Assembly (NCBI RefSeq): GCF_020552705.1
Contig: NZ_JAJBZG010000002.1
Location: forward strand, 124,001-188,000
Source of the DNA: Christiangramia sediminis
GTDB taxonomy: Bacteria; Bacteroidota; Bacteroidia; Flavobacteriales; Flavobacteriaceae
Direction: 5' to 3'
DNA: 64,000 nucleotides
Under the pieces are notes generated by a model. The model was not told where the DNA came from. It worked only from the letters and a program-made list of their open reading frames with translations, and did no database searches. Below are positions 36,799 through 45,358 of this stretch, one piece after another. Position 1 is the first letter of the stretch, and every line of letters begins with the position of its first letter. A program made the position numbers and the translations under genes.

Positions 36799-37857
36799 TT
36801 AGGAATATTGCTTTTTATAATATTCTATATAACTTCCTTTAACTACATTCTGTATCCATTCCGGATTTTTTAAATACCATTCAATCGTCTTAATTAGACC
36901 TTCCCGAAAGTTAATTGAGGGTTTCCAGCCTAATTCTTTTGCGATCTTTGTAGAATCTATAGCATAGCGCCTGTCATGCCCCGGTCTGTCTTTAATAAAA
37001 TAGATTAATTTTTCCGAAGATCCTTTTTCCCGATCTAATTTATCGTCGAGAATCTCACAAAGCAAACTAATCACCTCTATATTTTTCCACTCATTGAGTC
37101 CGCCAATATTATAAGTTTCTCCTTTGCGGGCTTTATGAAAGATTAAATCTATTGCTTCTACATGATCCTCAACATATAACCAGTCCCTGGTATACTTACC
37201 ATCCCCATATACTGGCAATTCCTTTTGCTCAATGATATTATTGATCATTAGGGGTATTAGTTTTTCAGGAAACTGAAAAGGTCCGTAGTTATTAGAACAA
37301 TTAGAAACAACATATGGAATTCCATAGGTTTCACCATATGCTCTTACAAAGTGATCTGAGCCGGCCTTTGATGCTGAATAAGGAGAATTTGGCGAATAAG
37401 AGGTGGTTTCCTTAAAGAGTCCGGTTTCTCCCAGGCTACCATATACTTCATCTGTACTCACGTGGTAGAATAATTTACCTTCAAAATTATCCTTCCATAT
37501 AGATTTAAAAGCATTTAATAAATTAAGCGTTCCTATAATATTAGTTTTTACAAATGCTAATGGATTTGAAATTGATCTATCCACATGAGATTCAGCCGCT
37601 AAATGGATTACCTTATCGAACTGATATTTATGAAAAAGTTCAGCTATCATTGTTTCATCGGTGATATCTGCCTTGATAAACTCATAATTTGAAAGCTCTT
37701 CTATATCCTTTAAATTCTCAAGATTGCCTGCATAAGTCAAACTGTCTAAATTATAGATTTTATAATCGGGATATTTTTTTACAAAATGACGAACTAAATG
37801 AGAGCCTATAAACCCTGCACCTCCCGTAACTAATATAGATTTACTAACCTTATTCAT
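36799..37857 (-). CDS. rfbB: dTDP-glucose 4,6-dehydratase, RfbB/RmlB
   Basis: 352 aa. ILVTGGAGFIGSHLVRHFV, the NLDSLTYAGNLENL loop, LAAESHVDRSI, STDEVYGSLG and catalytic SPYSASKAGSDHFVRAY, with RDWLYVEDHVEAI. Produces dTDP-4-keto-6-deoxyglucose, the substrate of WecE. Starts 9 nt after the LacI-type regulator stop, suggesting one transcript. Confidence 0.93.
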   Translation of the reverse strand: MNKVSKSILVTGGAGFIGSHLVRHFVKKYPDYKIYNLDSLTYAGNLENLKDIEELSNYEFIKADITDETMIAELFHKYQFDKVIHLAAESHVDRSISNPLAFVKTNIIGTLNLLNAFKSIWKDNFEGKLFYHVSTDEVYGSLGETGLFKETTSYSPNSPYSASKAGSDHFVRAYGETYGIPYVVSNCSNNYGPFQFPEKLIPLMINNIIEQKELPVYGDGKYTRDWLYVEDHVEAIDLIFHKARKGETYNIGGLNEWKNIEVISLLCEILDDKLDREKGSSEKLIYFIKDRPGHDRRYAIDSTKIAKELGWKPSINFREGLIKTIEWYLKNPEWIQNVVKGSYIEYYKKQYS

Positions 37858-37866
37858 TTTTTATTA

Positions 37867-38874
37867 TTAAAACCTCGTCGACTCCAAATGCATCAAAGTC
37901 GTGGAGATTATTTTTTCTTCGAATTTTCCTGACTCATATTTACCGTCCAGGCGATTGTTTAAAACCTCCACAGCGGTAGAACCCAATTCCTGGGGATGTT
38001 GCTCAATATAACTTAAAGAAGGAGTTAAAAATTCAGCAATATCCTTACTTATATAGCCTATTAATTTTAGGTCTTCCGGGATTTTTATTTTCTCTTCATA
38101 AGCCACCCGTGTCGCCATAATAGCACTTTCAAAATCTGTACAGAGTAAGGCCTCCACTTTTTTACCCGCTATTAGTTCTTTGATTTTTCGTTTTAATTCT
38201 GAAGGTTTGGTACTGGTCGCCATTAAGGCAGAATATTCATTATTCAGTGCTTTTTCGTAGCCTTTTATTCTTAACTTTCCTATACCAACATGATGAATCG
38301 CTGAGGCAAGACCAATCTTTTCTAATCCCTTTGCCTTAAAGTACCTAGTAGCATCATAAAAGCTCTTTTCATCATCAACTCCCACCTTATCTGCAGGTAA
38401 TCCCAAATTTATCCGATCATATATCACAACCGGAATATCATAATCCAGCAGCGCAAAAAGATGATCATATTCCTGTTTTTTCTGAGTTTCTTCTGAAACG
38501 GCAATTAATACCCCATCTACAAATCCGGAGGTAAGCATGTCACAGATTTGCTTTTCTCTTTCAATAGATTCATTGGAAATATAAGTGATCACCTGCTGTC
38601 CATGCTTCTGAGCTTCCGCTTCCATTCCTGAAAGAACGCGGGCGAAAAAACTATTCGAGATATTGGGGATCACCACTCCTATGGTCTCCGTCTTGCTTTT
38701 TTTAAGATTAACAGCTACAGGATTTGGCCTGTAATTATGTAAAGTAGCCAGTTCCTTAACTCTTTCGGCAGTTTTAGGACTTATCTCCGGACTGTCATGT
38801 AAGGCCTTAGAAACCGTGGAAACACTCACATTCAGCAACTTTGCCAATTCTTTTAAAGTTATTTTACTTTTCAT
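37867..38874 (-). CDS. LacI-family transcriptional regulator at the head of the glycan cluster
   Basis: 335 aa. N-terminal helix-turn-helix ITLKELAKLLNVSVSTVSKA followed by the hinge helix region YRPNPVAVNLKKSKTETIG, then a periplasmic-binding-protein-like effector domain with VVIPNISNSFFARVLSGME. Being first in the run with a 9-nt gap to rfbB, it is probably cotranscribed with the cluster and may control it. The ligand is unknown; LacI proteins in this phylum usually sense sugars. A candidate operator lies just upstream at 38889-38905. Confidence 0.88.
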   Translation of the reverse strand: MKSKITLKELAKLLNVSVSTVSKALHDSPEISPKTAERVKELATLHNYRPNPVAVNLKKSKTETIGVVIPNISNSFFARVLSGMEAEAQKHGQQVITYISNESIEREKQICDMLTSGFVDGVLIAVSEETQKKQEYDHLFALLDYDIPVVIYDRINLGLPADKVGVDDEKSFYDATRYFKAKGLEKIGLASAIHHVGIGKLRIKGYEKALNNEYSALMATSTKPSELKRKIKELIAGKKVEALLCTDFESAIMATRVAYEEKIKIPEDLKLIGYISKDIAEFLTPSLSYIEQHPQELGSTAVEVLNNRLDGKYESGKFEEKIISTTLMHLESTRF

Positions 38875-38888
38875 AGGCCATAGGGAAA

Positions 38889-38905
38889 TTAACCATAAAG
38901 GTTAA
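38889..38905. promoter_or_regulatory. Inverted repeat TTAACC-N5-GGTTAA, candidate LacI-type operator
   Basis: Perfect 6-bp arms around ATAAA, 15 nt upstream of the regulator ATG. A near-match to a -7 box (TTTATTTG, minus strand, 38925-38932) lies just upstream, so the repeat would cover the start of the transcript, a usual place for a repressor site. Autoregulation is inferred. Confidence 0.45.
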
Positions 38906-38991
38906 AAAAATTCCTGAATTGGCACAAATAAAGATTTTAGATTTGATGTACCCCATTTTTTTCAGTCCTTTACTATTAAAAGAATTTCAAC

Positions 38992-39456
38992 TTGTTTAAA
39001 AAAATTCAATATACCCAGCATCCACCTTCCAGTAATATATTGATCTGGGATGGTGACTGCGGATTTTGTAAATTCTGGAAAACCAGATGGCAAGCCAAAA
39101 CAAAAGGAAAGGTTGAATTTAAAACCTATCAGGATTATGCACAAAATTTTTCAGATATCCCGATTAAAGAATTTAAAAAGGCTAGCAGACTTATAGAGAC
39201 CGATGGAAAAGTTTATAGCGGTCCAGATTCTGCATACCGCAGTATTTGGCATGCCGGGAATAAACTATGGCATCAAATGTATGCTTCAAATCCTATTTTT
39301 CAATCTTTAAGCGACCATGGTTATAACCATATTGCTAAAAACAGATCTTTCTTCTTTAAACTGACTAAACTTTTCTTCGGAAGAGATCCTCTTAACCTTA
39401 AACCCTACTGGCTGCTATATTTGATCCTTCTTGTTATTATAATTAGTATCCTATGA
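38992..39456 (+). CDS. DCC-family (DUF393) thiol-disulfide oxidoreductase-like protein
   Basis: 154 aa. The family signature D-G-x-C-x-x-C is present as LIWDGDCGFCKFWK with C23 and C26. The middle (YSGPDSAYRSIW) matches the family. A C-terminal hydrophobic segment (about 136-154) should anchor it in the membrane. An in-frame stop lies at 38977-38979 and no ATG follows, so TTG at 38992 is the likely start. It overlaps the next small gene by ATGA. Divergent from the lacI-type gene, sharing a 117-nt gap. Redox role is inferred from the motif. Confidence 0.78.
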   Translation: MFKKIQYTQHPPSSNILIWDGDCGFCKFWKTRWQAKTKGKVEFKTYQDYAQNFSDIPIKEFKKASRLIETDGKVYSGPDSAYRSIWHAGNKLWHQMYASNPIFQSLSDHGYNHIAKNRSFFFKLTKLFFGRDPLNLKPYWLLYLILLVIIISIL

Positions 39457-39590
39457 AACTTCCAAAATCATACTGGTTTTATATAATTGCCGCCTTTGTA
39501 ACAATAATTGGAATAATAACAGGTTGGTATTTCTTTCTATTATTGGTTTTTCCACTCGGTATTTTCGGTTCTAAATCCAGGGACCAATAA
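39453..39590 (+). CDS. 45-residue single-span membrane peptide
   Basis: Short frame coupled to the DCC gene by a 4-nt ATGA overlap. The peptide starts MKLPKSYWFYIIAAFVTIIG, continues with a hydrophobic stretch to about residue 38 and ends in a charged GSKSRDQ tail, typical of a small inner-membrane protein with one hairpin or one long helix. The coupling and clean end make it likely to be real. I do not recognise a family. A hairpin (39653-39668) follows 62 nt downstream. Confidence 0.6.
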   Translation: MKLPKSYWFYIIAAFVTIIGIITGWYFFLLLVFPLGIFGSKSRDQ

Positions 39591-39652
39591 GCGCTCAACA
39601 TCCTATACTAGCGAGTTAAACTTATCCTAAACCGCCCTTAGTTTTTGCTTAA

Positions 39653-39668
39653 ACGCTGCTTTCAGCGT
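39653..39668. terminator. Hairpin ACGCTG-CTTT-CAGCGT
   Basis: 6-bp perfect stem followed on the plus strand by AATTTGATTTTAATT, between the 45-aa peptide and the next gene. The T tract is weak, so it may be a terminator of the DCC pair or part of the next leader. Confidence 0.4.
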
Positions 39669-39698
39669 AATTTGATTTTAATTAAAAATTGAACTAAA

Positions 39699-40019
39699 AT
39701 GAAAGATTACGGTACATTATCGCAAGCGATAAATAAATTGAAATTAGAAGAAGGTTACGAAGAGGATTTTAATTTACTTGATGAAAAAATTGAGCTGAAA
39801 TCTAAAAAAGAAACTTTTGGAGTAGAAGAGTTTGAAGTAGATAAGGTATTGCGTTTTGAAGGGATGAGTAATCCAGATGATAATGCCATACTTTATGCCA
39901 TTACAACTTCTAAAAATCATAAAGGTATTCTTGTAGATGGTTACGGAATTTCCAGCGGTCAGATTTCCAAGGAAATGATGAAAAAGCTTGATTTAAAAGA
40001 TCATCGCGCTCTGGATTAA
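39699..40019 (+). CDS. Small conserved-type hypothetical protein
   Basis: 106 aa, acidic, no signal or membrane segment. Starts MKDYGTLSQAINKLKLEEGY. I cannot assign a domain; proteins of this size and start are, as I recall, frequent next to stress genes in Flavobacteriia. Codon use looks like the neighbours and the ATG has an AT-rich leader. It precedes dps by 98 nt. Confidence 0.65.
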   Translation: MKDYGTLSQAINKLKLEEGYEEDFNLLDEKIELKSKKETFGVEEFEVDKVLRFEGMSNPDDNAILYAITTSKNHKGILVDGYGISSGQISKEMMKKLDLKDHRALD

Positions 40020-40117
40020 CCAAAGTTAAACTTCTATTAAATCCATACTCCGCTTTGGGCAACCCAGCCCATGATTGTATTTTTGAATTGAATTAAAAAA
40101 AACAATAAATAAAAACT

Positions 40118-40615
40118 ATGAATTATTTAGGTTTAGACTCCAAGAAAACAAAGACCACCGTTGAAGAACTTAATATACTTTTAGCTGATTATCATTTATA
40201 TTATCAAAAACTAAGGAATTTCCACTGGAATGTAATTGGAAAAAATTTCTTTGATCTTCATGAAAAATTTGAAGAATTATATGATGACGCCAAACTGAAA
40301 GTTGATGAGATTGCAGAAAGAATTCTTACCTTAAGATATCAGCCCACCAGTAATTTAAGCGAATATCTTAAAGCTTCAAATCTTGAAGAATCCCCATCGG
40401 ATATTTCAGATAGTAAAATGATCGAACTGCTATTAAAAGATCACGGCTTGCTTCTTAAGCAAATGAGGAAAGTTGTGGAAGTTGCTGATGCAGGCGGGGA
40501 TGAGGGAACTATTGATCTTATTGGAGCTTATATTAGAGAATTAGAGAAAACGAGCTGGATGTTGGATTCGTGGAAAATGAAAACCAGCGAACAACATAAA
40601 CCCGTAAAAAAATAA
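40118..40615 (+). CDS. dps: Dps-family ferritin-like DNA/iron protection protein
   Basis: 165 aa four-helix-bundle protein. The ferroxidase site shared between subunits is visible: LRNFHWNVIGKNFFDLHEKFEELYDD (quoted in two parts: LRNFHWNVIG, KNFFDLHEKFEELYDD) with the His and Asp/Glu ligands, then DEIAERI. LTLRYQPTSNLSEYL and LLKDHGLLLKQMRKV follow as expected. Stores iron and protects DNA under oxidative or starvation stress. Followed 12 nt later by an MscS channel gene, probably cotranscribed. Confidence 0.9.
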   Translation: MNYLGLDSKKTKTTVEELNILLADYHLYYQKLRNFHWNVIGKNFFDLHEKFEELYDDAKLKVDEIAERILTLRYQPTSNLSEYLKASNLEESPSDISDSKMIELLLKDHGLLLKQMRKVVEVADAGGDEGTIDLIGAYIRELEKTSWMLDSWKMKTSEQHKPVKK

Positions 40616-40627
40616 TTTCAATAAAGC

Positions 40628-41509
40628 ATGCAAGACTTCAACATTCAGGATTCAATAAAAGGTATCTGGGATAAATTAGAAGGTTGGATGGACACTATAA
40701 TCTTAGGTCTCCCCAACTTTCTTTTGGCTATCCTGGTTTTCATCATATTTATTTTTATAGCAAAATATGTTGGGAAAATATTCGATAAAATTTTCCACAG
40801 AAGTATAAAACAGGACTCCATTCGTCAAATGGCTGTAAAAGTCATTAAAGCAATTGTAGTATTAATCGGATTTTTTATCGCTCTGGGCTTATTAAATCTG
40901 GACACTGTGCTCACTTCAGTACTGGGAGCTGCCGGTGTGGTTGGTCTGGCAATAGGACTTGCTTTGCAAGGGACATTAAATAATACTTTTTCCGGGTTAA
41001 TTCTAAGTTTCCTCCCAGAACTCCAAATTGGTGACTGGGTAGAAACTAATGGCTTTGCTGGTTCAGTAATGGAGATCAACCTTAGGAACATCGTTATAAA
41101 ACAGTCTGATAACAACTACGTGATAATTCCAAATGGAAAGATCATTGAAGAGCCTTTTAAGAATTTCACCAGGACAGCCAGATCCAGGGTTTTTGTGAAT
41201 TGCGGAGTTGGATATTCTTCAGATCTTGAAATGGTGAGAGATCTTACTATTAAAACTATTGAAGATATCTTTCCGCAAAGAGGAAATGAAGAAGTTGAGC
41301 TAATGTTTCAGGAATTTGGGGATAGTTCTATCAACTATGTACTTAGATTCTGGACAGACGTAAGTAAAAACCGGGATATTTTAATAGCCCAGAATACTGC
41401 AATTATTGCAATTAAGAAGGCTTACGATGCTAAAGGAATCAACATCCCATTCCCTATTAGAACTATTGATTTCACTAATAAACTATCAATTAATAAGAAT
41501 TCAGATTAA
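40628..41509 (+). CDS. MscS-family small-conductance mechanosensitive channel
   Basis: 293 aa. About three N-terminal membrane helices; the pore-lining third helix is GAAGVVGLAIGLALQGTLNN with Gly/Ala packing, followed by the beta domain LQIGDWVETNGFAGSVMEIN and a C-terminal alpha/beta domain. Releases solutes on hypo-osmotic shock. Inner membrane. Ends just before the bidirectional terminator at 41527. Confidence 0.92.
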   Translation: MQDFNIQDSIKGIWDKLEGWMDTIILGLPNFLLAILVFIIFIFIAKYVGKIFDKIFHRSIKQDSIRQMAVKVIKAIVVLIGFFIALGLLNLDTVLTSVLGAAGVVGLAIGLALQGTLNNTFSGLILSFLPELQIGDWVETNGFAGSVMEINLRNIVIKQSDNNYVIIPNGKIIEEPFKNFTRTARSRVFVNCGVGYSSDLEMVRDLTIKTIEDIFPQRGNEEVELMFQEFGDSSINYVLRFWTDVSKNRDILIAQNTAIIAIKKAYDAKGINIPFPIRTIDFTNKLSINKNSD

Positions 41510-41526
41510 ACAATTTCTGATCTAAT

Positions 41527-41562
41527 AAAAAAAGCCGGTTTCAATTGAAACCGGCTTTTTTT
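41527..41562. terminator. Bidirectional rho-independent terminator
   Basis: Perfect 9-bp G+C-rich stem GCCGGTTTC/GAAACCGGC with an AATT loop, flanked by seven A and seven T, so it works for both converging genes (MscS and the large lipoprotein). Confidence 0.93.
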
Positions 41563-41582
41563 ATTATCAATAATATTGTTTA

Positions 41583-44500
41583 TTAAAACTTTAGACCCAG
41601 GGCAAACTGGAGTCTTGGACCTTCACTCCCGGCAAACATACTTAGTTTCCCCTGAATAGCATCAGCGCTATTTATCCAAAGACCTCCCCCATAGCTATCA
41701 TGCCATACCTTGCTATTCTCATCTTCAGTCCAAACCCTTCCCAGATCATAGCCTCCATAAACTCCTAATTGAAAAGGCAGAAAACTAGTTTTGATGGTAT
41801 TGAAAGAATAACGAAGATCAGCTCCGGTTCCAAAAGAACTTTTACCAGAATACCTTTCCAGTCTATATCCTCTTAACCCACTTTCAGCTCCCAGCTGGGC
41901 AGATTGATAGAATTCATATTCTGTTCCAATATTGATATGAGCTTCTGCGCGTGTCTTAATTACAAGTTTTCTATTACGCGTTAAAGCATTATAGAATCCC
42001 ATATAAGGTTTAAAATAACCATATTGACGATCAGCTTCTGCAGTATTCATCTTGGCGCCAAGATTTAATTCAAAAAGCATCCCCCGGGTTGGGTTCAATC
42101 GGTCATCGTAGCTTTCATACCTATACATGGCATCCAGTCCTGCAAAATATTTTCTCTCGAAAAGATCAGGATCTGTGCTAACAAAATTCTCGGTGATATA
42201 CCTTCCCTCATCATCCTGCACCTCAATTCCTTCAAAACTTGCAGTAAAACCAAAGAAACTACCAAAAGGGGTTTTGTTAACCAGGGCAACTTTCCCTGCA
42301 TATTCCTGTAAACCTACCCGGTTATAATCCATGTCCAATTCGTCATCAAAATTTTCGGTTTCATTTCCGAAACCAAAGAAATTTTCAGAATAATCGGGGC
42401 TGGCATAATTTACACCAACCAATAGATTATAATTACCTACAATATTGGCAAATTCAGCCTCATAACCTAATTCAAAGCCATTTGTTGCGGAATGATATTC
42501 CCCAGTAAATGTATACTGGGAAGTAAATGGATTCCTTTTAAACTTATTAACTGACTTTATAAACTCCAGACTAAAAGAAAATGCATCGTCTGGATTATAA
42601 CCCATTTCCGGAAGTATAGAGCCCGAAGAAAAGGTCTTTTTATCTTTATCATAAGTATTGATCTCATAATCATCAGTAAATCTCAACCTGGCATTATCAA
42701 GTTTATTCACTGTATTTGGCAATGATTTATGGTCATAAAGCTTTAGATTACTTCCATTCTCAACAGTATAAATATCATTATTCTGCCCCCCTATTACCCT
42801 AACAAATATTTTGGAAGGTCCGTTTCCTTTTACCTGAATGTTATCGTCATCATCCAGGCCATACACCCAAATCTCTTTAGTTTCATCAATATTGTAAATT
42901 TTATCACTGAGGTTTTCAGCCCTTTCACCATCTTTATTTCTGGTAATGGTTACCCTGGTGTTTCCATCTTCAAGGCGTATTACATCTATAAAATCATCCT
43001 TATCTGTTCCGGTTACAATGGCAAGTTTTGCCAGTTTACCATAATATCTTTGCGCAATATCAACGATATTATTACGTCTTCCTTTTACATTATCTATAAG
43101 TCTCTCTGTGGTTTCTCCTCTGGTTTCTTCAGGCAATTTTGAAAATGCTTCCATAATGGCTTCATCTGTAACATTCTCCTGAATATATTTGGCTTGTTCC
43201 AGCCATGTTTCTTTTCCTGTATTCTGAAGAAGAGATCTATCAAGACCCATTGCCGCTATATTGAACCATTCTACATCTTTAATATCATCACCATAAACGG
43301 CGAACTGATTGGCGAATCCGGTAAGAGCTCTTAAAGTTCCGAAGAAAGCTCCGTCAAAATTTGAAAAGACCTGATCGCGATCTCGTGGAATAGGTTCAAA
43401 ATGATGTTTTCCATCCGCATCTTCTATTTCTGCCCAGCGCCATTGGTCCTGGTGCCGGTCCCAGTCACCGATGAGCATATCGAAAATTCTCGCTCTTATA
43501 TATGCCGATTCATCCAGGACATACTTTTCATCCCTACGCAATCTTTCAAGCATATCTGAAGTACTTACAATATCATGATCTGGACTTCCAAAATATTCAT
43601 AACCTGTCCATCCCTCTTCCGGCCTTTCCACGATCATATAAATATCATCTCCATGCACCGAATTATATTTACCAAGAGCTTCCTGCTTTGGCAGATAGAA
43701 AACTTCAGGATTTGTATGATAAACTCCAGCCGCTTCACTCAGATCTGGAATTGCAAGAAATCCATAAGGATGTGCAGCCGTATAAAAATCTGTAAGGAGA
43801 TTTTCAGCAACGGTATTTTCCATTTTATTTTCTACAGGCTGGTTCTTAAAAGCTACACTCTGCAGAAACAATAAAGCATCCTTCTTTAGCCTCCTAATAT
43901 TATATTCCCTCCCCAGGCTATCTTTCACTCTTAAGGAAACTGTTTGGTGTCCTCCACCTTCTCGCACAACTTTGAGTCCGCCATATAGCGTATCCAGATC
44001 TGCTACTCTTAATTTTACATCTGTACCATACAACTCCCGATACCTTTCACCCCAGACAGTTTCATGCACCGGTCCTTTTTCGGCGTTTTCTTCGTCATAT
44101 ATAGAGGCTGTGACAGATTGAGGTAAGTTATCTGGATACTCTTTAAATTCGAAAGGCACCGGAGTTTCCAGGATCTCTTTTTGAAAAAACAACTTGGGTT
44201 TATTTTCCTCATTTCCATAAAAACTAACCCACGAAGAACCATCCTTAAAAATATCCAGAACTGCAAAACCCTGCCCGTTATAAGCGAATACTCCATCATT
44301 ACTTAATGTGGCATAAGATGCCTTGGATCCCGATCCCGAAACGATCTGTTTTACACTATCATGCTCTATATACTGAAGTGAATGTTCATGGCCCGAAGCA
44401 AATATCACTCTTTCATAGCCCTGGGCTATAACAGATAATCTATTGGCAAGGGATTTATACCTGTTATTCTGGGCATCCTGAATAGATACACCTCCGGTAG

Positions 44501-45302
44501 TCCTTATTAATGTGGCCAGTGAACCAAGAATTGGTAATGGAATTTTTTTCTGGGATGGATATATATGTCTGTCAATAGTATACTGCCCTCCATGCACGCC
44601 GTTTGTATAAACGGGATGATGCAGAGCTATCAAAACAGTCTTATTCTGATTTTTCTTAATCTCTGACTCCAATTCCAAGAACATTGCTTCCCGAGTCTTT
44701 ATTTGGGCACAGTCATCATTTATCTTAGGGTTTTTGTCCCAATCTTCAAGATACCACTGAGAATCAATTACAATAAGCTGAATATTTTCAGAAATCTCTA
44801 AAGACTCTAAACCACAGCCAATTTCCGGGCTCCATAACAAAATATCTTCAAATTTGCTTTTCAGGTAATCCTTCTGTCTTTCCAGTCCGTTCAATTTCTC
44901 ATTATACCAGTCATGGTTTCCAGGTATGAACACCACTTTTCCTTTATAATTTTCTATAGCATCAAGCTGGGCATCCAACCGATATTCTGCCGCCTCCCGT
45001 TCAGGTGATCCTTTTGGGGGCATCCCATCTGGATAGATATTATCTCCAAGGAATATGGTATAATTTTCTGTTTTATTTACTGAATCCAGAAATGTTTTAA
45101 AAGCAATGAGCCCCAAAGAAGTTCCCCCAGGTGGAGAATAACCGCCATCTCCAAGTAAATAAAAAGACTTTTCAATTTCCTTATTAACGGGATATCCAAA
45201 ATTGGACTTTGCCTCTCCATCTCTATATTTAGGCTCTACCGTAGCACAGGAAAAAACAAGGAAGAGGACAAAAAACGGGGCTAAAAGTTTAACTTTTTTC
45301 AT
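41583..45302 (-). CDS. Giant lipoprotein: metallophosphoesterase + kinase-like middle region + outer-membrane beta-barrel
   Basis: 1239 aa. Lipoprotein signal with C19 (FLVFSC-A). Calcineurin-like phosphoesterase motifs at 45-350: FLGDNIYPDG (84-93), PGNHDWY (127-133), ALHHPVYTNG and SGHEH (303-307). Middle region about 430-770: a Gly-rich VREGGGHQTVSLRV (446-459) with YNIRRLKKD, then FDMLIGDWDRHQDQWRW (607-623) and IPRDRDQVF (638-646); these resemble the ATP loop, catalytic loop and metal Asp of atypical (CotH/Fam20-like) kinases, which is my inference. From about 870 to the end, amphipathic strands and a terminal LQFALGLKF suggest a BamA/D15-type barrel. ATG at 45302; transcribed alone, terminator at 41527. 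Confidence 0.8.
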   Translation of the reverse strand: MKKVKLLAPFFVLFLVFSCATVEPKYRDGEAKSNFGYPVNKEIEKSFYLLGDGGYSPPGGTSLGLIAFKTFLDSVNKTENYTIFLGDNIYPDGMPPKGSPEREAAEYRLDAQLDAIENYKGKVVFIPGNHDWYNEKLNGLERQKDYLKSKFEDILLWSPEIGCGLESLEISENIQLIVIDSQWYLEDWDKNPKINDDCAQIKTREAMFLELESEIKKNQNKTVLIALHHPVYTNGVHGGQYTIDRHIYPSQKKIPLPILGSLATLIRTTGGVSIQDAQNNRYKSLANRLSVIAQGYERVIFASGHEHSLQYIEHDSVKQIVSGSGSKASYATLSNDGVFAYNGQGFAVLDIFKDGSSWVSFYGNEENKPKLFFQKEILETPVPFEFKEYPDNLPQSVTASIYDEENAEKGPVHETVWGERYRELYGTDVKLRVADLDTLYGGLKVVREGGGHQTVSLRVKDSLGREYNIRRLKKDALLFLQSVAFKNQPVENKMENTVAENLLTDFYTAAHPYGFLAIPDLSEAAGVYHTNPEVFYLPKQEALGKYNSVHGDDIYMIVERPEEGWTGYEYFGSPDHDIVSTSDMLERLRRDEKYVLDESAYIRARIFDMLIGDWDRHQDQWRWAEIEDADGKHHFEPIPRDRDQVFSNFDGAFFGTLRALTGFANQFAVYGDDIKDVEWFNIAAMGLDRSLLQNTGKETWLEQAKYIQENVTDEAIMEAFSKLPEETRGETTERLIDNVKGRRNNIVDIAQRYYGKLAKLAIVTGTDKDDFIDVIRLEDGNTRVTITRNKDGERAENLSDKIYNIDETKEIWVYGLDDDDNIQVKGNGPSKIFVRVIGGQNNDIYTVENGSNLKLYDHKSLPNTVNKLDNARLRFTDDYEINTYDKDKKTFSSGSILPEMGYNPDDAFSFSLEFIKSVNKFKRNPFTSQYTFTGEYHSATNGFELGYEAEFANIVGNYNLLVGVNYASPDYSENFFGFGNETENFDDELDMDYNRVGLQEYAGKVALVNKTPFGSFFGFTASFEGIEVQDDEGRYITENFVSTDPDLFERKYFAGLDAMYRYESYDDRLNPTRGMLFELNLGAKMNTAEADRQYGYFKPYMGFYNALTRNRKLVIKTRAEAHINIGTEYEFYQSAQLGAESGLRGYRLERYSGKSSFGTGADLRYSFNTIKTSFLPFQLGVYGGYDLGRVWTEDENSKVWHDSYGGGLWINSADAIQGKLSMFAGSEGPRLQFALGLKF

Positions 45303-45358
45303 AGAAAATATTGGTCAATTTTTTTTGTAATTTGGTCGAGTAATAAAGAACTTCATGT

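Noticed and set aside
36799-37857. dTDP-rhamnose pathway
   Set aside because: rfbA and rfbB are present but rfbC and rfbD are absent from the window, whereas wecE and wecD are present, so Fuc4NAc fits better.
39653-39668. tRNA or small structured RNA near the hairpin
   Set aside because: Only one short stem; no cloverleaf or further pairing could be built.
42095-44299. Several frames of 60-100 codons inside the giant lipoprotein gene
   Set aside because: All overlap the 1239-aa gene on the same or opposite strand and lack motifs.
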